Source of the DNA: Pseudomonadota bacterium
GTDB taxonomy: Bacteria > Pseudomonadota > Gammaproteobacteria > Burkholderiales > Thiobacillaceae
Assembly: GCA_030836725.1 (NCBI GenBank)
Contig: JAUPLV010000110.1
Span: forward strand, 1 to 7,101
Length of the DNA: 7,101 nucleotides
Direction of reading: 5' to 3'
The position numbers and the translations under genes were made by a program. Below, in pieces: positions 1 to 6,369 of this stretch (position 1 is the stretch's first letter; each line of letters opens with the position of its first letter). A model generated the notes under the pieces. It was not told the DNA's origin, did not search any database, and saw only the letters and a program-made list of their open reading frames with translations.

Positions 1-200
1 CGTTCCGCAGCCTCGGGCGAGAAGCCGCGCGCCTGATAAAAGCCGCGCGCCTGGTCCGGGCTGATCTGGGTCAGGCGTACCTGGATGCCGGCGGTTTCGG
101 TTTGCCAGGTGATGAGCCCGGTTTCCGCATCGATGCCTTGCTCGGCGGCGAGAGCGGCAAGCGGCCATGTTGCAAGAAGGGCCAGGGTCAGCAGTTGCAT
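1..200 (-). CDS. Exported protein of unknown function, N-terminal part only
   Basis: The reading frame runs leftwards from an ATG at 198-200 and leaves the window at base 1, giving 66 residues of an incomplete protein. It begins MQLLTLALLATWPLAALAAEQ, a hydrophobic segment ending in an Ala-x-Ala site (cleavage probably after residue 18 or 19), so the product is probably exported to the periplasm or envelope. The n-region has no Lys or Arg, which is unusual for a Sec signal peptide. The visible mature part (ITWQTETAGIQVRLTQISPDQ and onward) is soluble-looking; I do not recognise a family. The start is fixed: an in-frame stop (TAG on the minus strand, 204-206) lies two codons upstream. No clear Shine-Dalgarno precedes the ATG. 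It is divergent from lipA, with 49 bp between the starts. Confidence 0.7.
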   Translation of the reverse strand, partial: MQLLTLALLATWPLAALAAEQGIDAETGLITWQTETAGIQVRLTQISPDQARGFYQARGFSPEAAE

Positions 201-249
201 AGGCTAAAATCCATGGGGTTGACGTTCCCGGAGTTGTTCCAGGCAGATT

Positions 250-1176
250 ATGGCAGACCCCATCCAGCACAAAGGCGCCGCGAAGACCGCGCGCATCCCG
301 ATCAAGATCGTGCCGCAGCCCAGAATGAGGTTGCCGTCGTGGATTCGCGCCAAATCGTCCAATGTTCCCAACGTCGGACGCCTGAAGGATATCCTGCGCG
401 AGGCGAAGCTGCATACCGTGTGCGAGGAGGCCTCGTGCCCCAATCTGGGCGAGTGCTTCGGCCACGGCACCGCCACTTTCATGATCCTCGGCGATCTGTG
501 CACTCGGCGCTGTCCGTTCTGCGACGTCGGCCACGGCACGCCGCTGCCGCCTGATACGGACGAACCGCGCCACCTGGCCGAGACCATCGCGCTGATGGCG
601 CTGAAATACGTGGTGATCACCAGTGTCGATCGCGACGACCTGCGCGACGGCGGCGCCGAACATTTCGCGCATTGCATCGCGGCGGTGCGCGCGGCCTCGC
701 CGGCCACCCGCATCGAAATCCTCACCCCGGATTTCCGTGGCCGGCTCGACAAGGCGCTCGACATGCTCGACACCGCGCTGCCCGACGTGATGAACCACAA
801 CCTCGAAACCGTGCCGCGCCTGTACAAGGCGGTGCGCCCCGGTGCTGACTACGCGCATTCGCTGAAACTGCTGCAGGACTTCAAGGCGCGCCACCTGGAC
901 ATCGTCACCAAATCCGGCCTGATGCTGGGCCTGGGCGAGGAAGACGACGAGATCCTGCAGGTGATGCGCGACCTACGCGCGCACGGCGTCGACATGCTCA
1001 CCCTTGGTCAGTACCTGCAGCCCTCGCAGCACCATCTGCCGGTGCTGCGCTTCGTCACCCCCGAGCGCTTCGCCCAGTTCGAGCAGGAAGCGCTGGCGAT
1101 GGGCTTCAGGCACGCCGCCTGCGGGCCGATGGTGCGGTCGAGCTACCACGCCGACCAGCAGGCCGCGGGGGTCTGA
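250..1176 (+). CDS. lipA: Lipoyl synthase (radical SAM)
   Basis: LipA inserts two sulfur atoms into octanoyl groups on the lipoyl domains of E2 and GcvH proteins, the last step of de novo lipoate synthesis in the cytosol. The 308-residue protein shows both cluster motifs. C58, C63 and C69 form the CX4CX5C motif of the auxiliary, sacrificial [4Fe-4S] cluster. C84, C88 and C91 form the CX3CX2C radical-SAM motif (CTRRCPFC). The C-terminal RSSYHA (296-301) contains the conserved serine known in the family to ligate the auxiliary cluster. Internal family signatures such as VITSVDRDDLRDGGA and LMLGLGEEDDE are intact and the length is normal. The ATG at 250 is preceded by AGG at 241-243, a plausible ribosome-binding site. 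The usual partner lipB is not beside it in this window. Its 3' end converges on the permease gene. Confidence 0.97.
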   Translation: MADPIQHKGAAKTARIPIKIVPQPRMRLPSWIRAKSSNVPNVGRLKDILREAKLHTVCEEASCPNLGECFGHGTATFMILGDLCTRRCPFCDVGHGTPLPPDTDEPRHLAETIALMALKYVVITSVDRDDLRDGGAEHFAHCIAAVRAASPATRIEILTPDFRGRLDKALDMLDTALPDVMNHNLETVPRLYKAVRPGADYAHSLKLLQDFKARHLDIVTKSGLMLGLGEEDDEILQVMRDLRAHGVDMLTLGQYLQPSQHHLPVLRFVTPERFAQFEQEALAMGFRHAACGPMVRSSYHADQQAAGV

Positions 1177-1190
1177 TTATTTCGGGCTGA

Positions 1191-1976
1191 TCATTTAAGC
1201 AGCCGTCGCCGGGTCAGCGCCAGTGCGACGACGTAGCCCAGGCTGCCGTAGATCAGCAGTGCGACGACGTGCAACGCGATGTCGCCGGGCACGATGCCGA
1301 CGACCAGCGGGCGCGCCAGGTCGATGGCGTGGGTGAGCGGCAGCCAGGCCGACACGCCTTGCAGCAGCGGCGGTAGTTGCGACACCGGGAAGAACACGCC
1401 GCACAGCAGCACCATCGGCGTGATCACCAGGGTGAAGTAGTAGAGGAAAAAATCGTAGCTGGGCGACACCGCGTTCATCACCAGCCCCATGCCGCCGAAG
1501 CAGAAGCCGACCAGCGCCACCACCGGGATGATCCACAGCGTCATCCAGAAACTTCCGTACAGCCCCAGCCCCCAGATCACCGCGAGGATCGCCAGCCCGG
1601 AGAGCAGGCTCTTCGCCACAGCCCAGGTCAACTCGCCCAGCATCACGTCGTCGAGCGTCAGCGGCGCGTTCATGATGGCGTCCCAGGTGCGCTGCACGTG
1701 CATGCGCGAGAAGCTCGAATACAGCACCTCGAAGGTGGCGGCGTTCATCGTGCTGTAGGCCACCGTGCCGGCGGCGAGGAAGGTGATGTAGGGCATGCCG
1801 GCCACGTCCGGCATCAGGCTGCCGAGGCCGTAGCCGAGGCCGAGCATGTACAGCATCGGGTCGGCCAGATTGCCGAGGATGGACGGAATGGCGAGCTTTC
1901 TCCACACCAGGTAGTTGCGCTGCCATACCGGGATGAAGCGCCAGGAGAGGCGGGGGAGCCGCAAACCTGAATGCAT
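1191..1976 (-). CDS. ABC-2 type transporter permease, NodJ-like
   Basis: A 261-residue inner-membrane protein with about six hydrophobic segments (roughly 36-54, 61-80, 115-138, 142-165, 173-195, 232-254). This is the size and topology of the NodJ/ABC-2 export permeases. The diagnostic region at about 192-225 (CGVFFPVSQLPPLLQG, then LPLTHAIDLARPL) matches the family consensus. The N-terminal cytoplasmic part (QRNYLVWRKLAIPSIL) and the loop FSRMHVQRTWDAIMNAPLTLDD are also typical. Such permeases dimerise and need a NodI-like ATPase to export lipids or oligosaccharides; the substrate cannot be read from the sequence. No ATPase gene is adjacent: upstream on the same strand lies the OmpA-like gene, and downstream is convergent lipA. 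The ATG at 1974-1976 has only a weak ribosome-binding site (CCAGG). I leave the symbol blank because nodJ implies Nod-factor export, for which there is no evidence here. Confidence 0.9.
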   Translation of the reverse strand: MHSGLRLPRLSWRFIPVWQRNYLVWRKLAIPSILGNLADPMLYMLGLGYGLGSLMPDVAGMPYITFLAAGTVAYSTMNAATFEVLYSSFSRMHVQRTWDAIMNAPLTLDDVMLGELTWAVAKSLLSGLAILAVIWGLGLYGSFWMTLWIIPVVALVGFCFGGMGLVMNAVSPSYDFFLYYFTLVITPMVLLCGVFFPVSQLPPLLQGVSAWLPLTHAIDLARPLVVGIVPGDIALHVVALLIYGSLGYVVALALTRRRLLK

Positions 1977-2103
1977 TTAACCTGGGAACCGCGTGCGCGC
2001 AGCGGACTCACCCAAAAGGTGAAAGCGAGCCAGTCCGGGAAATCCGGTGTGCATGCAATTCTCGCAAGGGTGTTGAGCGGTCAATTGCGGTTTCCAGGCT
2101 TGA
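1977..2103 (-). other. Spacer with a foldable inverted repeat before the permease
   Basis: This 127-bp gap contains a compact potential RNA structure. CGGACT (2003-2008) pairs with AGTCCG (2032-2037). Inside it CACC (2009-2012) pairs with GGTG (2018-2021) around a five-base loop. Immediately beside it CCGG (2035-2038) can pair with CCGG (2044-2047), sharing bases with the first stem. The structure lies 27 bases upstream of the permease start and would be in its leader. It has no following T-tract in either direction, so it is not a typical intrinsic terminator for the OmpA-like gene. I could not match it to any riboswitch class I know. Confidence 0.4.
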
Positions 2104-3987
2104 TCAGGGATCCACCACGATGACCGTCGCCGTGCTGATGCCGCCGTACCCGTCATCGATCGAGTAGGTGAATTGCGTGCTGACGAAGGTTTGGGTGCTG
2201 AGGAAACTCAGGCTGTTGCCGACCTGTGTCACCACCCCGGTCGAGGGCTGGGTGAAGGAAACGATCCTCAGCGTGTCGCCGTCGGGGTCCGAGTCGTTGG
2301 CCAGGACATCCATCGGCCATGATCCGGAACGTCCGACTACATAGTGGTCGTCCCGGGCAACCGGCGCGGTATTCAGCACCTCGCGCGTCGTGTTCGTTTC
2401 CCGTGCGGTCTCGGCGCCGCGATAGGTGTCGACCGTCTGCTTGTGCGGGATGGTGCTCCGTAATGCGCGCCTGACCCAGGCCGGCTCCTGTTCGACGATC
2501 TCGGTTTTCCATAGCACCGCGGTTACGGGCGCGGCAGGCGCTCGCGCCTGCATCGGCGCTTCCGGTTCAACGGGGACCCGAACCTCTTCGGTCTTGTCCT
2601 GGTACTGGATGAACTCAAGCTCGACCCGGCGGTTTTTGGCTCGGGAATCGCGAGTGAAAGGATACTTCGGCTGCGCTTCGCCCAGTCCCTCGGTAACGAA
2701 GATCTCGGGCGCCAGCCTGGTGCGCTCGGCCAGATAATCGCGAACGGCAACGGCCCTGCGCAGCGACAGTTTCAGATTATAGGCATCCGATCCGAGGTCG
2801 CAGGTATGGCCGGTGACCCTGATGTTGCCGGTGTGCCCGGATGTAGCGAGGATTTGCGCCACGTGGTCCAGTTCGGCCTTCGCCTGGTCGGTGAGAACGG
2901 CCTTGTCCAACTCGAAAAACGTATCACCGGTCATGCTGGCCGTGGTTTTCACGATGCGGAGTTCGGTCTTGTACTGAACGACCGGCGCCGCCGGTTCGCG
3001 GACTTCCCTGACGGGGGCAGCCTCGGCGATGGCCGGAAATTCCACCTGCCGCACGCTGACGGTCTCACGCCACCCCGACCGTTGCGGCGCGACCGCGCCA
3101 CCCAGGCTAAAACGGTAGGTAAGCTGGAAGCGGGTTCCGTCCGTATCGGTTTCGAAGTCGCCGGATTTCCTGTATTGGTCGAGCGACAGGCCGAGGCTGT
3201 GGGGCGATCCGGTGAAGAACTTTTCAACCCCGAGGGAAAGGGTGTCCTGCTTCGCGGAAAACTCATCGCTCCACTCGTGGTCGGCGCCGGCAGTGACGCG
3301 AATCTGGGCATCGGGTGCAAAATAGGCCACGCGCATGCCGACTCCATGCCGATACGCGCGCTCGAAAAATCGCGTGTAAGTGGTGGTGGTCGTGGTGTCG
3401 ATGTAGGGCTTGCCCGCATCGGTGCCGCTTTGCTGGGTCGTCTCGTCCGTGACAAGCACCGGCCCGACCCAGCGCTGGTCGCTCAAGCCCGTGGCGTAGC
3501 TCAGGCTGCCGGACCAGTTCTCGCGTTCCAGACCAAGTCCGACGGTGAACTTCCTGTCGTCGTCCCGGTTGCGGTCGAGCGCCGCGAACATCTTGCGGAC
3601 AACGCCGTCAGTCTCGGGCTGGCCGTCCTGTCCCGCGATCCAGTTGTAGTCGAGCCTCAGCCCGCCGCCGCCGTTGCCCAGCCATGCCTGCGCAATCCAC
3701 GCGGACAGGGATTCTTCGTGCAGAACGTGACTGGCCTGGCCGTGAATCCGGCCGTCCTGGTCGACGCCGACCCCGACCAGGGACAATCCTCCCGTATAGC
3801 TCAGGCTGCCTTCAGCGGAAATCGCCGGCGCCCCCGTCGCATCGGCGCTGGTCGCGCCGGGATTCGGGTTCTGCGCGAACGCAGCGGACGACGCACTAAA
3901 AGTTGCAGCGACTGCGACCGCTATAGAGGTTGTTTGAAATCGCAGGCTTGGTCGAGCGGTATTCGGGCTGGGCAGGGTTTTTTTCAT
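2104..3987 (-). CDS. Exported OmpA-family protein with predicted beta-barrel and C-terminal cadherin-like domain
   Basis: From the ATG at 3985-3987 the protein has 627 residues. The signal peptide runs MKKTLPSP to ASSAAFA, with cleavage probably after residue 38. Residues about 57-297 alternate polar and hydrophobic positions, are rich in Gly, Tyr and Trp, and end in FQLTYRFSLG; this looks like an outer-membrane beta-barrel. A Pro/Ala/Val-rich linker leads to an OmpA C-terminal domain at about 357-460, with FFELDKAVLTDQAKAEL, GHTCDLGSDAYN, LSLRRAVAVRDYL and NRRVELEF. A second linker (about 463-540) precedes a cadherin-like/Ig-like repeat at 541-627 (APVARDDHY, DVLANDSDPDGD, YSIDDGYGG), with Asp-rich turns typical of calcium-binding repeats. 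The expected role is anchoring the outer membrane to peptidoglycan. The canonical peptidoglycan-binding Asp is Cys396 here, while the matching Arg411 is kept. An in-frame GTG at 4009-4011 would add eight residues; I prefer the ATG because it gives the usual MKKT signal-peptide start. Confidence 0.87.
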   Translation of the reverse strand: MKKTLPSPNTARPSLRFQTTSIAVAVAATFSASSAAFAQNPNPGATSADATGAPAISAEGSLSYTGGLSLVGVGVDQDGRIHGQASHVLHEESLSAWIAQAWLGNGGGGLRLDYNWIAGQDGQPETDGVVRKMFAALDRNRDDDRKFTVGLGLERENWSGSLSYATGLSDQRWVGPVLVTDETTQQSGTDAGKPYIDTTTTTTYTRFFERAYRHGVGMRVAYFAPDAQIRVTAGADHEWSDEFSAKQDTLSLGVEKFFTGSPHSLGLSLDQYRKSGDFETDTDGTRFQLTYRFSLGGAVAPQRSGWRETVSVRQVEFPAIAEAAPVREVREPAAPVVQYKTELRIVKTTASMTGDTFFELDKAVLTDQAKAELDHVAQILATSGHTGNIRVTGHTCDLGSDAYNLKLSLRRAVAVRDYLAERTRLAPEIFVTEGLGEAQPKYPFTRDSRAKNRRVELEFIQYQDKTEEVRVPVEPEAPMQARAPAAPVTAVLWKTEIVEQEPAWVRRALRSTIPHKQTVDTYRGAETARETNTTREVLNTAPVARDDHYVVGRSGSWPMDVLANDSDPDGDTLRIVSFTQPSTGVVTQVGNSLSFLSTQTFVSTQFTYSIDDGYGGISTATVIVVDP

Positions 3988-4069
3988 TGTGAAGTCACTC
4001 GTTTCCGACACGAAAGAGAAAGAATTGATGCGGCACGATAGATACTTGCCATTGCATGCCGTGGATACC

Positions 4070-4082
4070 CGGCGATTCGCCG
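4070..4082. repeat. Perfect 6-bp inverted repeat (hairpin) in the OmpA-like leader
   Basis: CGGCGA and TCGCCG flank a single T, so the RNA could form a short GC-rich hairpin. It lies about 80 bases upstream of the OmpA-like start, inside the transcript if the upstream TATAAT is the promoter. No T-tract follows on the minus strand, so it does not look like a terminator. Confidence 0.4.
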
Positions 4083-4152
4083 TCTTGCGGGCATGGTCTG
4101 GCGCCTGTTCGTTGCATCATGGCCAGGGGTAGTCATGGCAGGTTCGGAGGCC

Positions 4153-4158
4153 ATTATA
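4153..4158 (-). promoter_or_regulatory. Possible -10 box for the OmpA-like gene
   Basis: On the minus strand these bases read TATAAT, a perfect sigma-70 -10 hexamer, about 165 bases upstream of the preferred OmpA-like start. I find no good -35 hexamer at 16-18 bases, so the call rests on the -10 alone and on its position. If used, it would give a long structured leader containing the 4070-4082 palindrome. Confidence 0.35.
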
Positions 4159-4255
4159 CCCGGCGGTGCTTTTCCCACGCCCCTGGTTCATCGTTCGCCG
4201 CCGGTTTCCGGGGCGGGGATATCCCGGGAGGCAAGCACAATGAAGGCCGGTCATG

Positions 4256-4283
4256 TGCGCCGCTGACGGACAAATCCGGCGCA
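4256..4283. repeat. 7-bp inverted repeat with nested small hairpin
   Basis: TGCGCCG (4256-4262) is the exact reverse complement of CGGCGCA (4277-4283), with a 14-base loop. The loop region contains a competing stem CGGA (4267-4270)/TCCG (4275-4278). AT-rich sequence begins just to its right. There is no T-run after either arm. Confidence 0.45.
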
Positions 4284-4308
4284 TAAAAATTATTGTGGAC
4301 TTTCGCGA

Positions 4309-4331
4309 ACTATTGCAGCCTGCGCAATAGT
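4309..4331. repeat. 8-bp perfect inverted repeat, operator-like
   Basis: ACTATTGC (4309-4316) and GCAATAGT (4324-4331) are exact reverse complements separated by seven bases. The arm is AT-containing and not GC-clamped, and no immediate T-run follows. A two-fold symmetric protein-binding site is therefore at least as likely as a terminator. It lies about 320 bases upstream of the OmpA-like start and about 105 bases past the lipoprotein stop. Confidence 0.5.
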
Positions 4332-4351
4332 CACTTTTAACCCGGATTTTT

Positions 4352-4373
4352 GTGGGAGCGGCCTTGGCCGCGA
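4352..4373 (+). repeat. REP-like palindromic element
   Basis: The element begins GTGGGA and continues with GCGGCC (4358-4363), TT, GGCCGC (4366-4371), GA. A GTGG or GTAG tetranucleotide beside a GC-rich imperfect or perfect hairpin is the layout of REP elements mobilised by REP-associated tyrosine transposases in many proteobacteria. Only one copy is present in this window and there is no inverted partner beside it, so dispersal in the genome cannot be judged. It lies 63 bases downstream of the lipoprotein stop, an ordinary site for REPs. Confidence 0.55.
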
Positions 4374-4436
4374 TTGATGCGCCGCCGAGCAGGGAACGCG
4401 ATATTACGGCGGATTCACGGCCGTTTCGTTTCCACT

Positions 4437-4820
4437 CTAAGGCTTCAGCGATTTGAAGACGGGCCCCCACGAAGGGTGCCCCGATTCCGCCGGGGTCAAT
4501 TCAAATTTCGGGTCAAGCGCCAGCGCCTTGCTGAACTCGCCGCGGCATGACTTGATTCGCGACTGGGCGCAATGGATAAAAGCCAGGTACTTGTGCGCCG
4601 CCACCTGGTCGGAATTGCGCGGCAGCCCTGCTGAAAGCGCGTTCTCCAGAAGCTGCGCGGATTTTTTGTAATCCCCGTCCTCGTAAGCCCGGATTCCCGA
4701 CGACAGGTCCTGTTGCGCCTTGCTGGGTTCGGTTTTGGACGACCCCGTGTCCCGCACGCCGGGGGCGACGCAGGCGGTCATCAGCAGCGCAGTGAAAAGC
4801 AGCACCCCTATCTGTTTCAT
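4437..4820 (-). CDS. Small TPR-like lipoprotein resembling the TssQ family
   Basis: From the ATG at 4818-4820 the protein has 127 residues. It starts MKQIGVLLFTALLMTAC, a lipoprotein signal with the lipidated Cys at 17. The next residue is Val, which does not favour inner-membrane retention, so an outer-membrane lipoprotein is likely. Residues about 34-103 look like TPR helices (LSSGIRAYEDGDYKKSAQLLENAL, AAHKYLAFIHC, EFSKALALDPKFEL). The C-terminal GHPSWGPVFKSLK and AAHKYLAFIHC motifs resemble what I recall of TssQ-family lipoproteins associated with type VI secretion; this is recognition from memory. Cys84 and Cys92 could form a periplasmic disulfide. The start is chosen because AGGG overlapping the kinase stop codon lies eight bases before this ATG; an ATG six bases upstream (4824-4826) would be only about three bases from it. 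It is coupled to the kinase gene, with a 10-bp gap. Confidence 0.85.
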   Translation of the reverse strand: MKQIGVLLFTALLMTACVAPGVRDTGSSKTEPSKAQQDLSSGIRAYEDGDYKKSAQLLENALSAGLPRNSDQVAAHKYLAFIHCAQSRIKSCRGEFSKALALDPKFELTPAESGHPSWGPVFKSLKP

Positions 4821-4821
4821 G

Positions 4822-4833
4822 GCCATATCCCTA
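4822..4833 (-). promoter_or_regulatory. Ribosome-binding site overlapping the kinase stop codon
   Basis: On the minus strand the kinase stop TAG (4831-4833) runs directly into GGAT, giving AGGG eight bases ahead of the lipoprotein ATG at 4820. This arrangement suggests translational coupling of kinase and lipoprotein, and decides between the two possible ATG codons. Confidence 0.6.
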
Positions 4834-6369
4834 TTTGAACTTGTGCTTGATCTTGAGCGACTCGCCGGATTTCAGGTTGACGGTACCACGATAGGGCGCG
4901 AATTGCTGATTGCGTATTTCCACATTGTGCTTGCCCGCATCCAGTTGCAGCGAGGTGAGCGGGGGGGAGACGCCGACGCTTTTGCCGTCGACAAACACTT
5001 CGCCCCAGGGCGTAACCGCGAACATTACGCTGGCTTTCGCCGGTGTCGCGGAAACCGGGGCAGGTGCGTTTTCGGGTGCGGAAACTTCTGAAGCGGGCGA
5101 AACCTTCGGGTCCCGCGCGGCAGGCGCGGCCGCAATGGCCGGGGTTTCCGCCGGCGGCGCCGTATTGCCCGGAATTTCCATGGGCGGTTGTGCTTCCGGT
5201 ACCCCGGATGGGGGTTCGGTAACCGGCATCTCCACAAGCGGCGCGGTTTCCTGGACTGCCACTTGGGCACTATCGGGTTGAGGGCTCTGCGAATAAATCA
5301 CGAACGCGGCGGCGATCAAAAGCGGAACCGCAAGGAGAAATAGCGACTTGCGGTGCTGATGCGCCTTCGTCAGAAGAGAGGTGGATTTACCCCTGGCTGG
5401 CTCCCCTTTGCCGGCGGGCGAGGGTTTAAGCTCATGGGCCCTGTTCGGGGGCAGGAACACGGTGGCGTCTTGCTCCCCCGCCGGCGTTCTTGCGCGTATC
5501 GGTTTTGCCGGCTCGCTGCCCGCGACGGGCCTGGGCGCTTCCTGGGGAAGGGCGGCTTCATGGTTTCCCAGATCCCGCGCGAACTCCAGCGCGGTCTGGT
5601 AACGATCCTCGGGGCGCTTCGATAGCGCCCGGCTGACGATCCGGTCGAACTTCGCCGGTATCCGGGGGTTGATCGTGCTGGGCGGCACGGGCTCTTCGTG
5701 CAGGATCTTGTACATGATGGCGCTCAGGTTGTCGCCATTGAACGGCGTCACCCCGGTCAGCATTTCGTACAGCACCACGCCCAGGGCGAAAATATCGGTC
5801 TTGCCGTCCGTTGACTTGCCGACCACCTGCTCCGGCGCCATGTACTTGGGCGAGCCGAGGACGGTGCCAACCTGGGTGCGCGAGCCGGTGGGAACCTGGG
5901 CAATGCCGAAGTCCATGATCTTGACGTCACGGCTGGGCGTGATCATGATGTTCGCAGGCTTGATGTCGCGGTGCACCACCTGGTTTTCGTGCGCGTAGTT
6001 CAGGCCGTTCGCGATGCGCGCGGCAATCCTGCCGATCAGTTCGATTGGCAGCACCAATCCGGAATCGAGCATCTCGCGCAGCGACTCGCCTTCGAGATAT
6101 TCCATCGCGATATAGGCGACATCGTCGATTTCGCCTACATCGTAAATGGTGACGATGTTGGCGTGGCTCAGTCGGCCCGCGGACTTGGCCTCGCGGTAGA
6201 ACCGCTCCTCGAACTCGGCACGTTCCTCTTTCGAGAGATTGAGGTTGATCGTCTTGATGGCGACGGCGCGTTCGATGACGGGGTCGACCGCCTTGTAGAC
6301 GGTTCCCATCGCGCCCTGCCCAAGCGCGGATATCACTTCATAACGACCGATTCGAGTTTGGCTGAGCAT
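4831..6369 (-). CDS. Transmembrane Hanks-type Ser/Thr protein kinase with C-terminal PEGA domain
   Basis: A 512-residue receptor-like kinase. The catalytic domain (about 8-270) is complete: glycine loop GQGAMGTVY at 17-25, ATP lysine K39, helix-C Glu60, catalytic loop HRDIKPAN at 133-140 with D135, DFG at 153-155, and an activation segment ending GSPKYMAPE (172-180). Thr164-Thr169 and Ser173 are candidate phosphosites. The Arg before the catalytic Asp marks an RD kinase, usually activated by activation-loop phosphorylation. A polar juxtamembrane region leads to one membrane helix at about 343-359. A Pro/Ala-rich periplasmic stalk (about 361-446) follows, then a PEGA domain at 447-512 (TPWGEVFVDGKSVGVSPPL). 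The layout is kinase in the cytosol and a possible envelope sensor in the periplasm. It is divergent from a PP2C phosphatase and coupled to a TssQ-like lipoprotein, as expected for a PpkA-like regulator. No Shine-Dalgarno is visible before the ATG, and no alternative upstream start exists nearby. Confidence 0.95.
   Translation of the reverse strand: MLSQTRIGRYEVISALGQGAMGTVYKAVDPVIERAVAIKTINLNLSKEERAEFEERFYREAKSAGRLSHANIVTIYDVGEIDDVAYIAMEYLEGESLREMLDSGLVLPIELIGRIAARIANGLNYAHENQVVHRDIKPANIMITPSRDVKIMDFGIAQVPTGSRTQVGTVLGSPKYMAPEQVVGKSTDGKTDIFALGVVLYEMLTGVTPFNGDNLSAIMYKILHEEPVPPSTINPRIPAKFDRIVSRALSKRPEDRYQTALEFARDLGNHEAALPQEAPRPVAGSEPAKPIRARTPAGEQDATVFLPPNRAHELKPSPAGKGEPARGKSTSLLTKAHQHRKSLFLLAVPLLIAAAFVIYSQSPQPDSAQVAVQETAPLVEMPVTEPPSGVPEAQPPMEIPGNTAPPAETPAIAAAPAARDPKVSPASEVSAPENAPAPVSATPAKASVMFAVTPWGEVFVDGKSVGVSPPLTSLQLDAGKHNVEIRNQQFAPYRGTVNLKSGESLKIKHKFK

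Larger units (their letters stand above)
3988..4436. other. Gene-free stretch rich in inverted repeats
   Basis: I find no convincing gene in these roughly 450 bases; the short open frames here lack coding character or family motifs. The stretch contains several perfect inverted repeats: CGGCGA/TCGCCG at 4070-4082, GGGATATCCC at 4216-4225, TGCGCCG/CGGCGCA at 4256-4283, ACTATTGC/GCAATAGT at 4309-4331, a REP-like hairpin near 4352-4373, and ACGGC/GCCGT at 4406-4424. The part from about 4284 to 4352 is more AT-rich than the surroundings. It separates the lipoprotein gene from the OmpA-like gene and probably holds the latter's promoter and a long leader. Confidence 0.6.

Noticed and set aside
204..827. 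A 207-codon minus-strand open frame across the 5' half of lipA
   Set aside because: It is antisense to the intact lipoyl synthase, is Ser/Arg-rich and shows no family motif.
1377..1970. A 197-codon plus-strand open frame opposite the permease
   Set aside because: The translation is His/Arg/Glu-rich low-complexity sequence, the usual mirror of a hydrophobic membrane protein on the other strand.
3978..3984. A seven-base homopolymer at codons 2-4 of the OmpA-like gene as a phase-variation tract
   Set aside because: ATG-AAA-AAA-ACC is a common signal-peptide start in exported proteins, and seven bases is short for a slippage switch.
2806..4041. A 411-codon open frame on the plus strand across the OmpA-like gene
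   Set aside because: Its translation has no recognisable domain, while the opposite strand encodes a signal peptide and clear OmpA and cadherin-like motifs. Long antisense frames are expected in GC-rich coding DNA.
4352..4373. The REP-like hairpin as an intrinsic terminator of the kinase-lipoprotein operon
   Set aside because: Read on the minus strand the hairpin is followed by TCCCACA rather than a T-run; the T-rich bases lie on the wrong side.
4012..4436. CRISPR array, tRNA or other standard RNA gene in the long spacer
   Set aside because: There are no regularly spaced direct repeats and no tRNA-like cloverleaf motifs; only separate inverted repeats are visible.
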